Source: Gammaproteobacteria bacterium (GTDB lineage Bacteria > Pseudomonadota > Gammaproteobacteria > Pseudomonadales > Pseudohongiellaceae). From it: DNA of 55,733 bases. Positions 48,212 through 55,733 of the stretch are shown here, one piece after another (the first letter of the stretch is position 1; every line of letters begins with the position of its first letter). The stretch is from assembly GCA_030654835.1 (NCBI GenBank), contig JAURWS010000028.1:1-55733 (forward strand), given 5' to 3'. Below the pieces are notes generated by a model. It had not been told where the DNA came from. It did not search any database and was given only the letters and a program-made list of their open reading frames with translations. Position numbers and translations under genes: made by a program.

Positions 48212-48493
48212 CTTGAAAACAGCACCCCACGGTTTTGCCTTTCAGAAATGTGAGTTGCTTTCGCAGAGTTCAAGGGGTGTTGCCCATGTCCGCCGGCGAC
48301 AATCAGGGCCAGCGCCGAGCGCAGCAAAATGACTTCAGGCATTTTGCGGAGGGAGGGAACCGCGGAGCGGCGCAGGACCGTCGCCGGTGGGCATGGGCAA
48401 CACCCCGGGATATCCAAAAAGAGACCGACGAAGGCGCGGGCAACTCTGGCAACTGCGCGTCGCAGTGGCTAGAGTAGCGCGTACCGACGTCAA
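48212..48493 (+). repeat. Direct repeat B (right of the GGDEF-EAL gene)
   Basis: Second copy of the repeat at 45289, same orientation, offset 2923 bp. It lacks the about 40-bp segment present in A after GATATC. It contains structured element B and ends about 40 bp before the SGNH hydrolase gene. Confidence 0.88.
48274..48406 (+). repeat. Structured repeat element, copy B
   Basis: Same architecture as copy A: arms 48274-48300 and 48380-48406, core 48312-48376 (65 nt). One arm base differs from A (C to T), creating a G-T or mismatch in the stem. Confidence 0.88.
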
Positions 48494-48533
48494 CCCTGAC
48501 GACGACAATGACAAGAAAAGGGGGAGATTCACC

Positions 48534-49469
48534 ATGCGCGGACTTCACGGACTGGCCATCGGCCTGATGCTCGTTTCCGGCCAGACGCTGGCCGAGGGCA
48601 GCGTTCTGTTCATCGGCAACAGCTTTACCTTCGGCGCCGGCTCGGCCGTGCGGTTCTACCGCCCCGACACGGTGACTGATCTCAACAACCTGGGTATCGG
48701 TGGAGTGCCGGCCCTGTTCAAGTCCTTCACCCAGCAGGCAGGCCTGGATTACGACGTTTACCTGGAAACCGAGCCGGGCAGCGGCCTCGACTTCCACCTC
48801 GCAAACCGCCTGGGCCTGATCGCCCGACGCCCGTGGGACACTGTGGTGATGCACGGCCAGAGCACCCTCGACTTCGACAAGCCCGGCGACCCTGCCAAGC
48901 TGGTCGCCACCGCGCAGCAGATGGCGGAGATTCTCGTGGCTCGCAACCCGGACGTGGACATTCACCTGATGGCCACCTGGTCCCGCGCCGACGAAACCTA
49001 TCAGGACGATGGCGCCTGGGCGGGTCAATCCATCGAGGCCATGGCCAATGATGTGCGCGCTGCTTATGACGCTGCTTCTGCCGCGCCGAATGTGCGTGGG
49101 GTGATTCCGGTGGGCGAAGCGTGGACGCGGGCGATGACGACGGGCGTGGCCGATGCCAACCCCTATGATGGCATCGACTTCGAAAAGGTGGACCTGTGGA
49201 CCTACGATCAGTACCACGCCAGCACACATGGCTATTACCTGGAGGCGCTCGTGGTGTTCGGCCGCCTAACGGGCTTCGACCCGCGCTCGCTGGGCGGCAA
49301 CGAATGTTCGGCCTTCGAACTGGGAATGACCATGCCGCAGACGCGCGCGTTGCAGGCGGTGGCGTTTGCCGAGCTGGCCAGTCAAGGGGCCATCACGCCC
49401 ATGCCCTTCGAGCCGGGCGTGCGGGTGACAGGGGCACGATGTTCGACGCCCTCCAACAACAAGAACTAG
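48534..49469 (+). CDS. Secreted SGNH/GDSL-type hydrolase
   Basis: A 311-residue exported protein with a signal peptide (about 1-20). Block I is VLFIGNSFTFG with the presumed nucleophile Ser30, and the last block is YDQYHAS (about D225, H228). The oxyanion blocks are less clear. The substrate is unknown (ester, acetylated sugar or peptidoglycan). ATG 48534 is fixed by a GGGGGAGA ribosome site; a longer frame would run into direct repeat B. It ends nine bases before the outer-membrane protein gene, so the two form an operon. Confidence 0.8.
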   Translation: MRGLHGLAIGLMLVSGQTLAEGSVLFIGNSFTFGAGSAVRFYRPDTVTDLNNLGIGGVPALFKSFTQQAGLDYDVYLETEPGSGLDFHLANRLGLIARRPWDTVVMHGQSTLDFDKPGDPAKLVATAQQMAEILVARNPDVDIHLMATWSRADETYQDDGAWAGQSIEAMANDVRAAYDAASAAPNVRGVIPVGEAWTRAMTTGVADANPYDGIDFEKVDLWTYDQYHASTHGYYLEALVVFGRLTGFDPRSLGGNECSAFELGMTMPQTRALQAVAFAELASQGAITPMPFEPGVRVTGARCSTPSNNKN

Positions 49470-49478
49470 AGAGCACAC

Positions 49479-51851
49479 ATGACCCAACACTCCCGCCTCG
49501 CCGTCCTCGGCGTTTGTTGTCTTGGCATTGCTGCAATCCCCGCCCGCGCCGCCGAGCCCCTGCCCACACTGCCGCGCCTCCCCGCCGAGCAGGTCGACAT
49601 CACCCTCGATGGCTATCTCGATGAACCTGTCTGGCAGACGCTGCCCGTGATCGACGGCATGCGTGTCATCCAGCCCGACACCCTCGAGCCCGCACCCGTC
49701 GAGACCCACTCACGCATCTTCTACACCGAGCGCGGCCTGTATGTCGGCGTAATGAATTATCAGGACCCGGCGACGCTGGTGGCGCGCATGAGCTCGCGCG
49801 ATGTCGGCATCCAGCGTGACGGCTATGTCATCTCCATCGACGCCTCGGGCGAGGGGCTGTACGGCTATTTCCTGCGCATGAATCTGGGGGGCACGTTTTC
49901 GGACGGCACCATCCTGCCTGAGCGTCAGATCAACCGGCAGTGGGACGGCCCCTGGGATGCCGTGACCCGCGAGACTGACGAAGGCTGGGTAGCCGAGATA
50001 TGGATACCCTGGTCGATGATGAGCCTGCCGCAGTCTGGCAGCACCCGCCGCATCGGCCTGTATACCGAGCGCATGGTGGCCGCCCGGGGCGAAACCTACT
50101 CCTGGCCCGCGCTGCCCGGCACCAACAGCGAATACCTGTCGGCGTTCCAGAAATACGAACTCACGGGCGTGAATCCGGCCACGCAGTTCACGTTCTATCC
50201 CTACAGCTCGGCGACTTTCGACGACATGAAGAACCAGACCGACTACCGCGTCGGCGCCGACGTGTACTGGCGGCCCAGTTCCAACATGCAGCTCTCGGCC
50301 ACGCTGAACCCCGACTTCGGCACGGTGGAGTCTGACGATGTGGTGGTGAACCTCGGCGCCTTCGAGACCTTCTTCGAAGAGAAGCGCACCTTCTTCCTGG
50401 AAGGGCAGGATGTCTTCAGCACCTCGCCCCGCGACGGCGGTGGCGGTTTCGGCCCCACCACACTGCTGAACACGCGGCGCATCGGGCGGCAGGCCAGCTT
50501 CGATGTGCCTGCGGGCGTCAGCGTGATCCCCACCGATCTCAGCCGCCCCACCGATCTGCTTGGCGCGGCGAAAGTGACCGGGCAGACCGGAAACTGGCGC
50601 TACGGTACTTTGCTCGCCTCAGAGGACGACTCTCTGGTACGTGGCACCCGCTTGGATGGCAGCCGCGTCACGCTGGAAGCCCAGGGCCGCGACTTCGCCA
50701 TTGGGCGTCTTCTCTATGAAGACACTACCGGGGGTGGCCGCCGCGCCATGGGCTGGTTCGGCAGCAATCTGGCCTACGCGGACAGCGACGCCATGGTCAA
50801 CGGAGTCGACCTGCACTATTTCTCGGCCGACAACCGCTGGATCTTCGACGGCCAGCTGGTGCACAGCGACGTGCGCGATGTCACCGGCAGTGGCGCCTAC
50901 TTCGATCTGGACTACCGCCCCGCCCGTGGCGTGCAGCACTCGCTCACCGCCACGTACATGGACGACGAGCTGGAGCTGAATGACATCGGTTTCCTGACCC
51001 GCAACGACCTGGTGCAGGCAGACTACCGGTTCAATATCTCGCAGTCGGACCTGCCGGGCCTGCGCTCACGCTCGCGCACCGTGCAGGTCAACAATCAGTG
51101 GAACACCGACGGCCGCCCCGTGCGTCTGGGTTTCTTCTACACTGAGAACCTGACCTTCCTCGACAACGACATGCTCAACACCACCTTGCGCTACTTCCCG
51201 CCGCGTGTGGACGACACCCTGAGCCGTGGCAACGGCACGTTCAAGATTCCCGAGCGCTGGGCCGTGGATGCGTCGTGGCGCAGCGACCGTGCGCTGCCCG
51301 TGTCCTGGAGCGTGGGCATCAATGCCGGGCAGGAAGACTTGGCGAAGCAGAACCTGAGCTACAACGCGGGCCTCACCTGGAACCCCAACGACCGCCTGTC
51401 CATGGAAGTCAGCGCGCGCTATGTAGACCGCGAGGCCTGGCTGATTCACCAGGGCAATGGCCGCATGACGGCCTTCGAAGCCAACGAGTGGGCGCCGCGC
51501 GCCGAGCTGGACTACTTCATCAATGCCAAGCAACAGCTGCGATTCTCGATGCAGTGGACGGGCATCAAGGCGTTCGAAGATCGCTTCTACCAGGTGAATG
51601 CGCGGCGCGTGGATTCGCTGGGGGAGACGGGAGATGTCACGGCAGGCTCGGACGATTTCGCCATCAGCCGCATGAGTTTTCAGGCGCGCTATCGCTGGGA
51701 GATTGCGCCGCTGTCGGATCTGTTCTTCGTGTACACGCGGGGCGGGAATCTGGCACGCACGTTCGAGGATGATTATGCGGGGATGTTTGAGCATGCCTGG
51801 TCAGATCAAGTAGTGGACAACTGGGTGGTGAAGCTGCGCTACCGCCTGTAG
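49479..51851 (+). CDS. DUF5916-type outer-membrane protein with CBM9-like N-terminus
   Basis: A 790-residue exported protein. The signal peptide ends at about residue 24 (PARA). Residues about 35-210 form a CBM9-like beta-sandwich (LDGYLDEPVWQTLPVI, RIFYTERGLYVGVMNYQDP), and about 230-790 read as a beta-barrel of the DUF5916 family (TLNPDFGTVESDDVVVNLGA, FFEEKRTFFLEGQDVF). The end VVKLRYRL suits outer-membrane insertion. The function of the family is not established. It probably works with the SGNH hydrolase upstream on a surface or environmental polymer. Confidence 0.82.
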   Translation: MTQHSRLAVLGVCCLGIAAIPARAAEPLPTLPRLPAEQVDITLDGYLDEPVWQTLPVIDGMRVIQPDTLEPAPVETHSRIFYTERGLYVGVMNYQDPATLVARMSSRDVGIQRDGYVISIDASGEGLYGYFLRMNLGGTFSDGTILPERQINRQWDGPWDAVTRETDEGWVAEIWIPWSMMSLPQSGSTRRIGLYTERMVAARGETYSWPALPGTNSEYLSAFQKYELTGVNPATQFTFYPYSSATFDDMKNQTDYRVGADVYWRPSSNMQLSATLNPDFGTVESDDVVVNLGAFETFFEEKRTFFLEGQDVFSTSPRDGGGGFGPTTLLNTRRIGRQASFDVPAGVSVIPTDLSRPTDLLGAAKVTGQTGNWRYGTLLASEDDSLVRGTRLDGSRVTLEAQGRDFAIGRLLYEDTTGGGRRAMGWFGSNLAYADSDAMVNGVDLHYFSADNRWIFDGQLVHSDVRDVTGSGAYFDLDYRPARGVQHSLTATYMDDELELNDIGFLTRNDLVQADYRFNISQSDLPGLRSRSRTVQVNNQWNTDGRPVRLGFFYTENLTFLDNDMLNTTLRYFPPRVDDTLSRGNGTFKIPERWAVDASWRSDRALPVSWSVGINAGQEDLAKQNLSYNAGLTWNPNDRLSMEVSARYVDREAWLIHQGNGRMTAFEANEWAPRAELDYFINAKQQLRFSMQWTGIKAFEDRFYQVNARRVDSLGETGDVTAGSDDFAISRMSFQARYRWEIAPLSDLFFVYTRGGNLARTFEDDYAGMFEHAWSDQVVDNWVVKLRYRL

Positions 51852-51855
51852 GCCC

Positions 51856-51923
51856 TGTGGGAGCGGGCCTTGCCCGCGATTAGCTTTTCCAGCGTCAGAA
51901 TCGCGGGCAGGCCCGCTCCCACA
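51856..51923. repeat. Inverted pair of REP-like units
   Basis: TGTGGGAGCGGGCCTTGCCC (51856 onward, to 51880) and its inverted partner ATCGCGGGCAGGCCCGCTCC (51900-51923) face each other and can form one long hairpin, a likely transcript end between the DUF5916 and symporter genes. Confidence 0.82.
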
Positions 51924-51978
51924 TGGCGAATCCTGTGCTACTCTCGGCGCTTTGTGACAGCCTTTCGGGAAAATAACA

Positions 51979-53439
51979 ATGAACGAATTTGTGAGCGCCA
52001 TTAATGCCATCGTCTGGAGTCCAGCTCTGGTCTTCCTGTGTCTGGGAGCCGGGTTGTATTTCTCCGTACGAACCCGCTTCCTGCAGTTGCGCCACTTCCG
52101 GGAAATGATTCGTCTGATCTTTGATGGCAGGGCCTCATCCGCTGGCATTTCGTCTTTTCAGGCGTTGACCATGACACTCGCAGGCCGCGTTGGCACGGGC
52201 AATATCGCGGGCGTGGCGACGGCCATCACCTTTGGCGGGCCGGGTGCCTTGTTCTGGATGTGGGTGGTCGCCTTCCTGGGGGCCAGCTCGGCCTTCGTGG
52301 AATCGACACTGGGGCAGGTCTACAAGGAGAAGATCAACGGGCAATATCGCGGCGGCCCGGCCTTCTACATCGAGAAAGGTCTCGGCATCAAATGGTTCGC
52401 CCTGCTGTTTGCCTTCACCACCATTCTGGCCTGCGGATTTCTTCTCCCGGGTGTGCAGGCCAATGCCATTGCCTCCAGCATCAATACCGCCTTCGACATT
52501 GATACCCGCTTTACTGCCACAGTGCTGGCGATCCTGCTGGGTTTCATCATTTTCGGCGGGCTGCGCCGGATAGCCAGTTTTGCCGCTTCTGTGGTGCCCT
52601 TCATGGCGATCGCCTACATCGGTGTTGCGCTTGTCATCGTCCTGATCAACATCGACAAAGTGCCGGCGATGTTCGTGCTGATTATTAGCAGTGCCTTTGG
52701 TTTCAACTCTGCCTTTGGTGCCATTCTGGGGCTGGCGATCATGTGGGGTGTGCGCCGTGGTGTGTATTCCAACGAGGCCGGGCAGGGCACCGCCCCTCAC
52801 GCATCTTCTGCGGCATCCGTCAGTCACCCGGCCAAGCAGGGACTGGTGCAGGCCTTCTCGGTATATGTGGACACGCTGTTTATCTGCACCGCCACGGGCT
52901 TCATGCTGCTGATCACGGGGCTCTATAACGTCGAGGGTCCGACGGGGGAAGTGATGTACACGGGTGTTGCGGGAGTCGGCGCGGGAGCCGGTTATGTGCA
53001 GACGGCGATGGAAAACCTGATGCCCGGGTTCGGAAATATTTTCGTCGCGCTGGCGCTGTTCTTCTTCGCTTTCACCACGATCGTTGCCTATTACTATATT
53101 GCCGAGACCAATATCAGTTACATCAACCGCTTCATCGACAGACCCTGGATGACTCAGGTGCTGCGCGTCGGCATCATCGCTGCCGTGGTCTATGGCACGG
53201 TGAAGACCGCAGAGCTGGCCTGGGGCCTCGGTGACATCGGGGTAGGGTTGATGGCCTGGCTCAACATCGCCGCCATTCTCATGATGCAGAAGCCCGCGTT
53301 CATCTGCCTGAAAGACTATGAGGAGCAGAAGGCGCGGGGTATCGATCCACAGTTCAACCCGGAGGCGCTGAATATCAAGGGAGCAGACTATTGGGTGGAG
53401 CGGCGTGCCGAAGAGCAGCGCAAGAAGAAGGTGGATTGA
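51979..53439 (+). CDS. Sodium:alanine/glycine symporter (AGCS family)
   Basis: A 486-residue inner-membrane transporter with about 11 helices. The family features are TRFLQLRHFREM, SSFQALTMTLAGRVGTGNIAGVA, NEAGQGTAPHASSAA and YYYIAETNISYI. It imports alanine or glycine with Na+ (or H+). It stands alone after the REP pair. The C-terminus is a charged cytoplasmic tail. Confidence 0.93.
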   Translation: MNEFVSAINAIVWSPALVFLCLGAGLYFSVRTRFLQLRHFREMIRLIFDGRASSAGISSFQALTMTLAGRVGTGNIAGVATAITFGGPGALFWMWVVAFLGASSAFVESTLGQVYKEKINGQYRGGPAFYIEKGLGIKWFALLFAFTTILACGFLLPGVQANAIASSINTAFDIDTRFTATVLAILLGFIIFGGLRRIASFAASVVPFMAIAYIGVALVIVLINIDKVPAMFVLIISSAFGFNSAFGAILGLAIMWGVRRGVYSNEAGQGTAPHASSAASVSHPAKQGLVQAFSVYVDTLFICTATGFMLLITGLYNVEGPTGEVMYTGVAGVGAGAGYVQTAMENLMPGFGNIFVALALFFFAFTTIVAYYYIAETNISYINRFIDRPWMTQVLRVGIIAAVVYGTVKTAELAWGLGDIGVGLMAWLNIAAILMMQKPAFICLKDYEEQKARGIDPQFNPEALNIKGADYWVERRAEEQRKKKVD

Positions 53440-53546
53440 AGTCAATTCTCCTGAGAGTTTGAAATGGGGCTACCTTGCAGAGTTGAGGATAGACGTTGAT
53501 GGCTCAGCCTCCAGCACGATGTGCAGAGGATTCGGTGCCAGCTCAT

Positions 53547-53708
53547 TCATCGACCCATTGGAGGCATCCACGCCAGCCCCGATGACAGTCGAATGTCGAC
53601 CCCGGTGGGATCTGAGGTGATGGTCAGCGCCTGCGTCGTCCCTCGGGTAATCGTGGCGCAGCTGCACAGAGCAAGGCTGAGAGTCATTGCGGCAATTACT
53701 GTCTTCAT
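53547..53708 (-). pseudogene. Truncated small lipoprotein (CATITRGTTQ type)
   Basis: The frame starts MKTVIAAMTLSLALCSCATI and continues TRGTTQALTITSDPTGVDIRLSSG, which matches the N-terminus of a common lipoprotein family, lipid cysteine at C17. It then runs out of family sequence and stops after 53 residues where related proteins continue much longer, so a frameshift or truncation is likely. GAGG lies 5 bases before the ATG. Confidence 0.55.
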
Positions 53709-53761
53709 GCGAACCTCAGGCATTCCACCAAATTGGAGACTTTGGAAGCGGTGTTCGCGAG

Positions 53762-54142
53762 TTATGCCACTCTTCGTGTATGGCTGATCTCGTGTGATTC
53801 CACGGGGCGCACATAATCATGATCAAGCGTGACTGCCGCTATCGTGACTCCGTCGAGCGCTACGAACTCAATTTCATAAGCCCTATCATCACCGTGAACG
53901 TGAATGACAACTCCTACGTCACCCACCGCCAATTTTGCTTCTGGTACGTCCTTCGTCAGAACAATGCGATCGTGCTCGCTTATAGAAATCATTTTTTCAT
54001 CTTCATTCAAATTAGTAAAACCTAGTGAACTGAAGAACTTCGCCTTGCTCCAGCCATCGGGATGCGAAGGCGACAGCAGATACTCTGTTATCTTCGATTT
54101 ATCTACCCGAGCCTTGTCTGCATTTGATAACAATTCTGCCAT
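53762..54142 (-). CDS. Fusion of a DUF6883-like N-terminus to a DUF4926 domain
   Basis: The 126 residues begin MAELLSNADKARVDKSKITE and YLLSPSHPDGWSKAKFFSSL, the start of DUF6883-type proteins, then after TNLNEDEK switch to ISEHDRIVLTKDVPEAKLAV and GDVGVVIHVHGDDRAYEIEF, a complete DUF4926 domain. The two domains usually occur as neighbouring small genes; here a deletion appears to have joined them in frame and removed most of the first. They may belong to a toxin/immunity or toxin-antitoxin-like pair, but the function is unknown. GGAGG precedes ATG 54142. Confidence 0.65.
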   Translation of the reverse strand: MAELLSNADKARVDKSKITEYLLSPSHPDGWSKAKFFSSLGFTNLNEDEKMISISEHDRIVLTKDVPEAKLAVGDVGVVIHVHGDDRAYEIEFVALDGVTIAAVTLDHDYVRPVESHEISHTRRVA

Positions 54143-54229
54143 CTTATTCACCTCCGTGTGAACAAAGCCTGCAAGTCATTACTCTCTCGTAATTTTTGGG
54201 TTGATGTGCGAGTTTGAGTATAGGCGTTG

Positions 54230-54263
54230 ATTCTAAACCCATCGAAATCGATGGGTTTAGAAT
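54230..54263. promoter_or_regulatory. Perfect palindrome 1 beside the CRISPR array
   Basis: Arms of 15 bp (ATTCTAAACCCATCG at 54230-54244; CGATGGGTTTAGAAT at 54249-54263) around AAAT. Its outer TTCTAA/TTAGAA and inner CATCG/CGATG are shared with palindrome 2; the middle differs but stays paired. Confidence 0.8.
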
Positions 54264-54398
54264 GCACTGCGGGCGGGGGGGGGGGGCTGATTACTGGTCG
54301 AGATTGCGTATCCGGGAGCGTGTATAGGTGAGCTCAAGAAAGCGATTGCGATATGAAAACTCCGATGGATACGGTGATGTCGATGTTGCCTTGCGTGG

Positions 54399-54430
54399 TT
54401 CTAATGTCATCGAATTCGATGACATTAGAA
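54399..54430. promoter_or_regulatory. Perfect palindrome 2 beside the CRISPR array
   Basis: Arms of 14 bp (TTCTAATGTCATCG at 54399-54412; CGATGACATTAGAA at 54417-54430) around AATT, ending six bases before the first repeat. Centres of the two palindromes are 168 bp apart, about 16 helical turns. No T-run follows on either strand. Confidence 0.8.
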
Positions 54431-54435
54431 ATGGG

Positions 54436-55733
54436 GAAACACCCCCACGGGCGTGGGGAAGACACCGCATTTATCGAGCCATCTGGCGTTGACGGAGAAA
54501 CACCCCCACGGGCGTGGGGAAGACGGTGTAACACATGCTCAGAAACGCTAAAGGTGAGAAACACCCCCACGGGCGTGGGGAAGACGCAATCTCTACGTGC
54601 GCGGCAAACACCTAATCAGAAACACCCCCACGGGCGTGGGGAAGACGCGTGTAGCAGCTCGTGTATCACAGTCCGCTTGGAAACACCCCCACGGGCGTGG
54701 GGAAGACACTGCACTCTTCCGCCGCGATTCGTCATGGGAAGAAACACCCCCACGGGCGTGGGGAAGACCCGTACCTCTGGCCATGCTCTACCTCTGGTAG
54801 AGAAACACCCCCACGGGCGTGGGGAAGACCTGTCTTGAGGGTATTACGGCGCGACCCTGATAGAAACACCCCCACGGGCGTGGGGAAGACGGCGGGTCGT
54901 TCCTTGAGGCGGCTGAAGAGGCAGAAACACCCCCACGGGCGTGGGGAAGACGCGCCGGTCAGCGTAGACCATGCCCCGGCGTAGGAAACACCCCCACGGG
55001 CGTGGGGAAGACGTCTCCGTTCGCGCGAAGATCAGAGCCATGGCAGAAACACCCCCACGGGCGTGGGGAAGACAGCCTCAGCGCAGCACAACGGCATACT
55101 GTGGCTGAAACACCCCCACGGGCGTGGGGAAGACGCGCTGAAAGATTTGGCAATATTGTCGAAAGCAGAAACACCCCCACGGGCGTGGGGAAGACTTCTG
55201 GCTATGCCGGTTGGCGATCATTCGGTGGGAAACACCCCCACGGGCGTGGGGAAGACGATGGATTAAAGCTCATAGCGTGTTTCCTCCAGGAAACACCCCC
55301 ACGGGCGTGGGGAAGACCCCATTGCGGACGTGACTATGCCTTTTGCGTCGGAAACACCCCCACGGGCGTGGGGAAGACGCCTTGAGCATCACGGCCGCAC
55401 TCGCACACCAGGAAACACCCCCACGGGCGTGGGGAAGACAACACGGAAACTCGGAATTGCTGCCCGGTTGAAGAAACACCCCCACGGGCGTGGGGAAGAC
55501 CATGTCATCACCTCCTAGAACGTTGTTGTCCTGGAAACACCCCCACGGGCGTGGGGAAGACCTGCGTCTAAGCCGATCAAGTGAGCGCGATATAGAAACA
55601 CCCCCACGGGCGTGGGGAAGACGTAAGCCGTGGGAAGCGCCATTATCAGCTCACGGAAACACCCCCACGGGCGTGGGGAAGACGAAAAAGGTCGCCGATG
55701 ATCTTGAGCGCAAGGAGAAACACCCCCACGGGC
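54436..55733 (-). CRISPR. Type I-E CRISPR array, at least 22 repeats, truncated by the window end
   Basis: Twenty-one complete identical 28-bp repeats plus the first 17 bp of a twenty-second, in strict 61-bp register (starts 54436, 54497, 54558 ... 55717) with 33-nt intervals. On the + strand the repeat reads GAAACACCCCCACG then GGCGTGGGGAAGAC; its complement, GTCTTCCCCACGCC then CGTGGGGGTGTTTC, has the type I-E form (5' GTxTTCCCC, stem CCCCACG/CGTGGGG). The array should therefore be transcribed leftwards, with the leader and probably cas genes beyond the right edge. No cas gene is in the window. Short reading frames across it are artefacts of the repeat. Confidence 0.98.

Larger units (their letters stand above)
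54143..54435. other. Region between the DUF4926 gene and the CRISPR array
   Basis: 293 bp without a gene. It contains two sister palindromes (54230-54263 and 54399-54430) and a run of twelve G (54275-54286). It is not strikingly AT-rich, unlike a typical type I-E leader, and given the repeat orientation it is more likely the leader-distal flank. Confidence 0.5.

Noticed and set aside
48234..48477. Arginine-rich open frames inside the direct repeats and structured elements (also at 45312-45560 and 44945-45247)
   Set aside because: They follow the foldback sequence in arbitrary frames, lack ribosome sites, and are better explained by the structured repeat.
54353..55518. Several open reading frames on both strands across the CRISPR array
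   Set aside because: They are produced by the repeat sequence in register (repeated TPTGVGKT, PHGRGED, RPWGCF strings) and have no independent coding evidence.

Overview
The window looks like chromosome of a gammaproteobacterium of the pseudomonad/Cellvibrionales kind. The gene order ddlB-ftsQ-ftsA-ftsZ-lpxC-(M23 peptidase)-secA-argJ-mutT, then yacG-coaE-pilD-pilC-pilB with pilins divergent, then nadC-ampD-ampE-aceE-aceF, is the pseudomonad type. REP-like palindromes of the GTGGGAGCGGGC...GCCCGC class recur between genes. Species cannot be named from sequence alone. No tRNA or rRNA gene was seen.

Layout. 1-6633: end of the division/cell-wall cluster (D-Ala ligase, FtsQ, FtsA, FtsZ, LpxC, an LytM-type murein hydrolase factor). 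6772-13947: secA, argJ, a MutT-TenI fusion and a large secreted protein. 13963-20878: type IV pilus block, with pilBCD plus coaE/yacG on the minus strand and, divergently, two tandem pilins and a TfpX/TfpZ-type accessory protein. 21130-24899: a small cytochrome c, a secreted HNH-type protein, nadC, ampD and ampE. 25073-29436: aceE-aceF behind a promoter bracketed by two palindromes that resemble HexR sites. 29474-34889 (minus): a RelE/HigB-HigA toxin-antitoxin pair, a FecCD/FecE-type ABC importer without a binding protein, a membrane alpha/beta hydrolase, and a panE-like gene whose only plausible start codon is ATC. 35078-40080: yajQ, ampG, fxsA and groES-groEL with a clear sigma-32 promoter.

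From 40171 on the window becomes accessory: an IS91-type transposase remnant, a PDZ protein and a tyrosine-rich secreted protein, then a breakpoint where a 5'-truncated second groEL meets head-to-head a truncated PepSY-TM gene. Next come three copies of a structured element (65-nt conserved core inside 25-27 bp self-complementary arms), two of them inside direct repeats that flank a PAS-GGDEF-EAL gene. These are followed by an SGNH hydrolase and a DUF5916 outer-membrane protein, a sodium:alanine symporter, remnants of small genes, two sister palindromes, and a type I-E CRISPR array that runs off the right edge. No cas gene is visible.

How the genes fit together: ddlB, the M23 factor, ampD, ampE and ampG cover peptidoglycan synthesis, splitting and recycling; the pil genes make and drive type IV pili; aceEF feeds the TCA cycle. 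The most unusual material is at 43.5-48.5 kb (structured repeats, duplicated and broken groEL, direct-repeat-flanked c-di-GMP gene) and 54.2-54.4 kb (covarying palindromes beside the CRISPR array).
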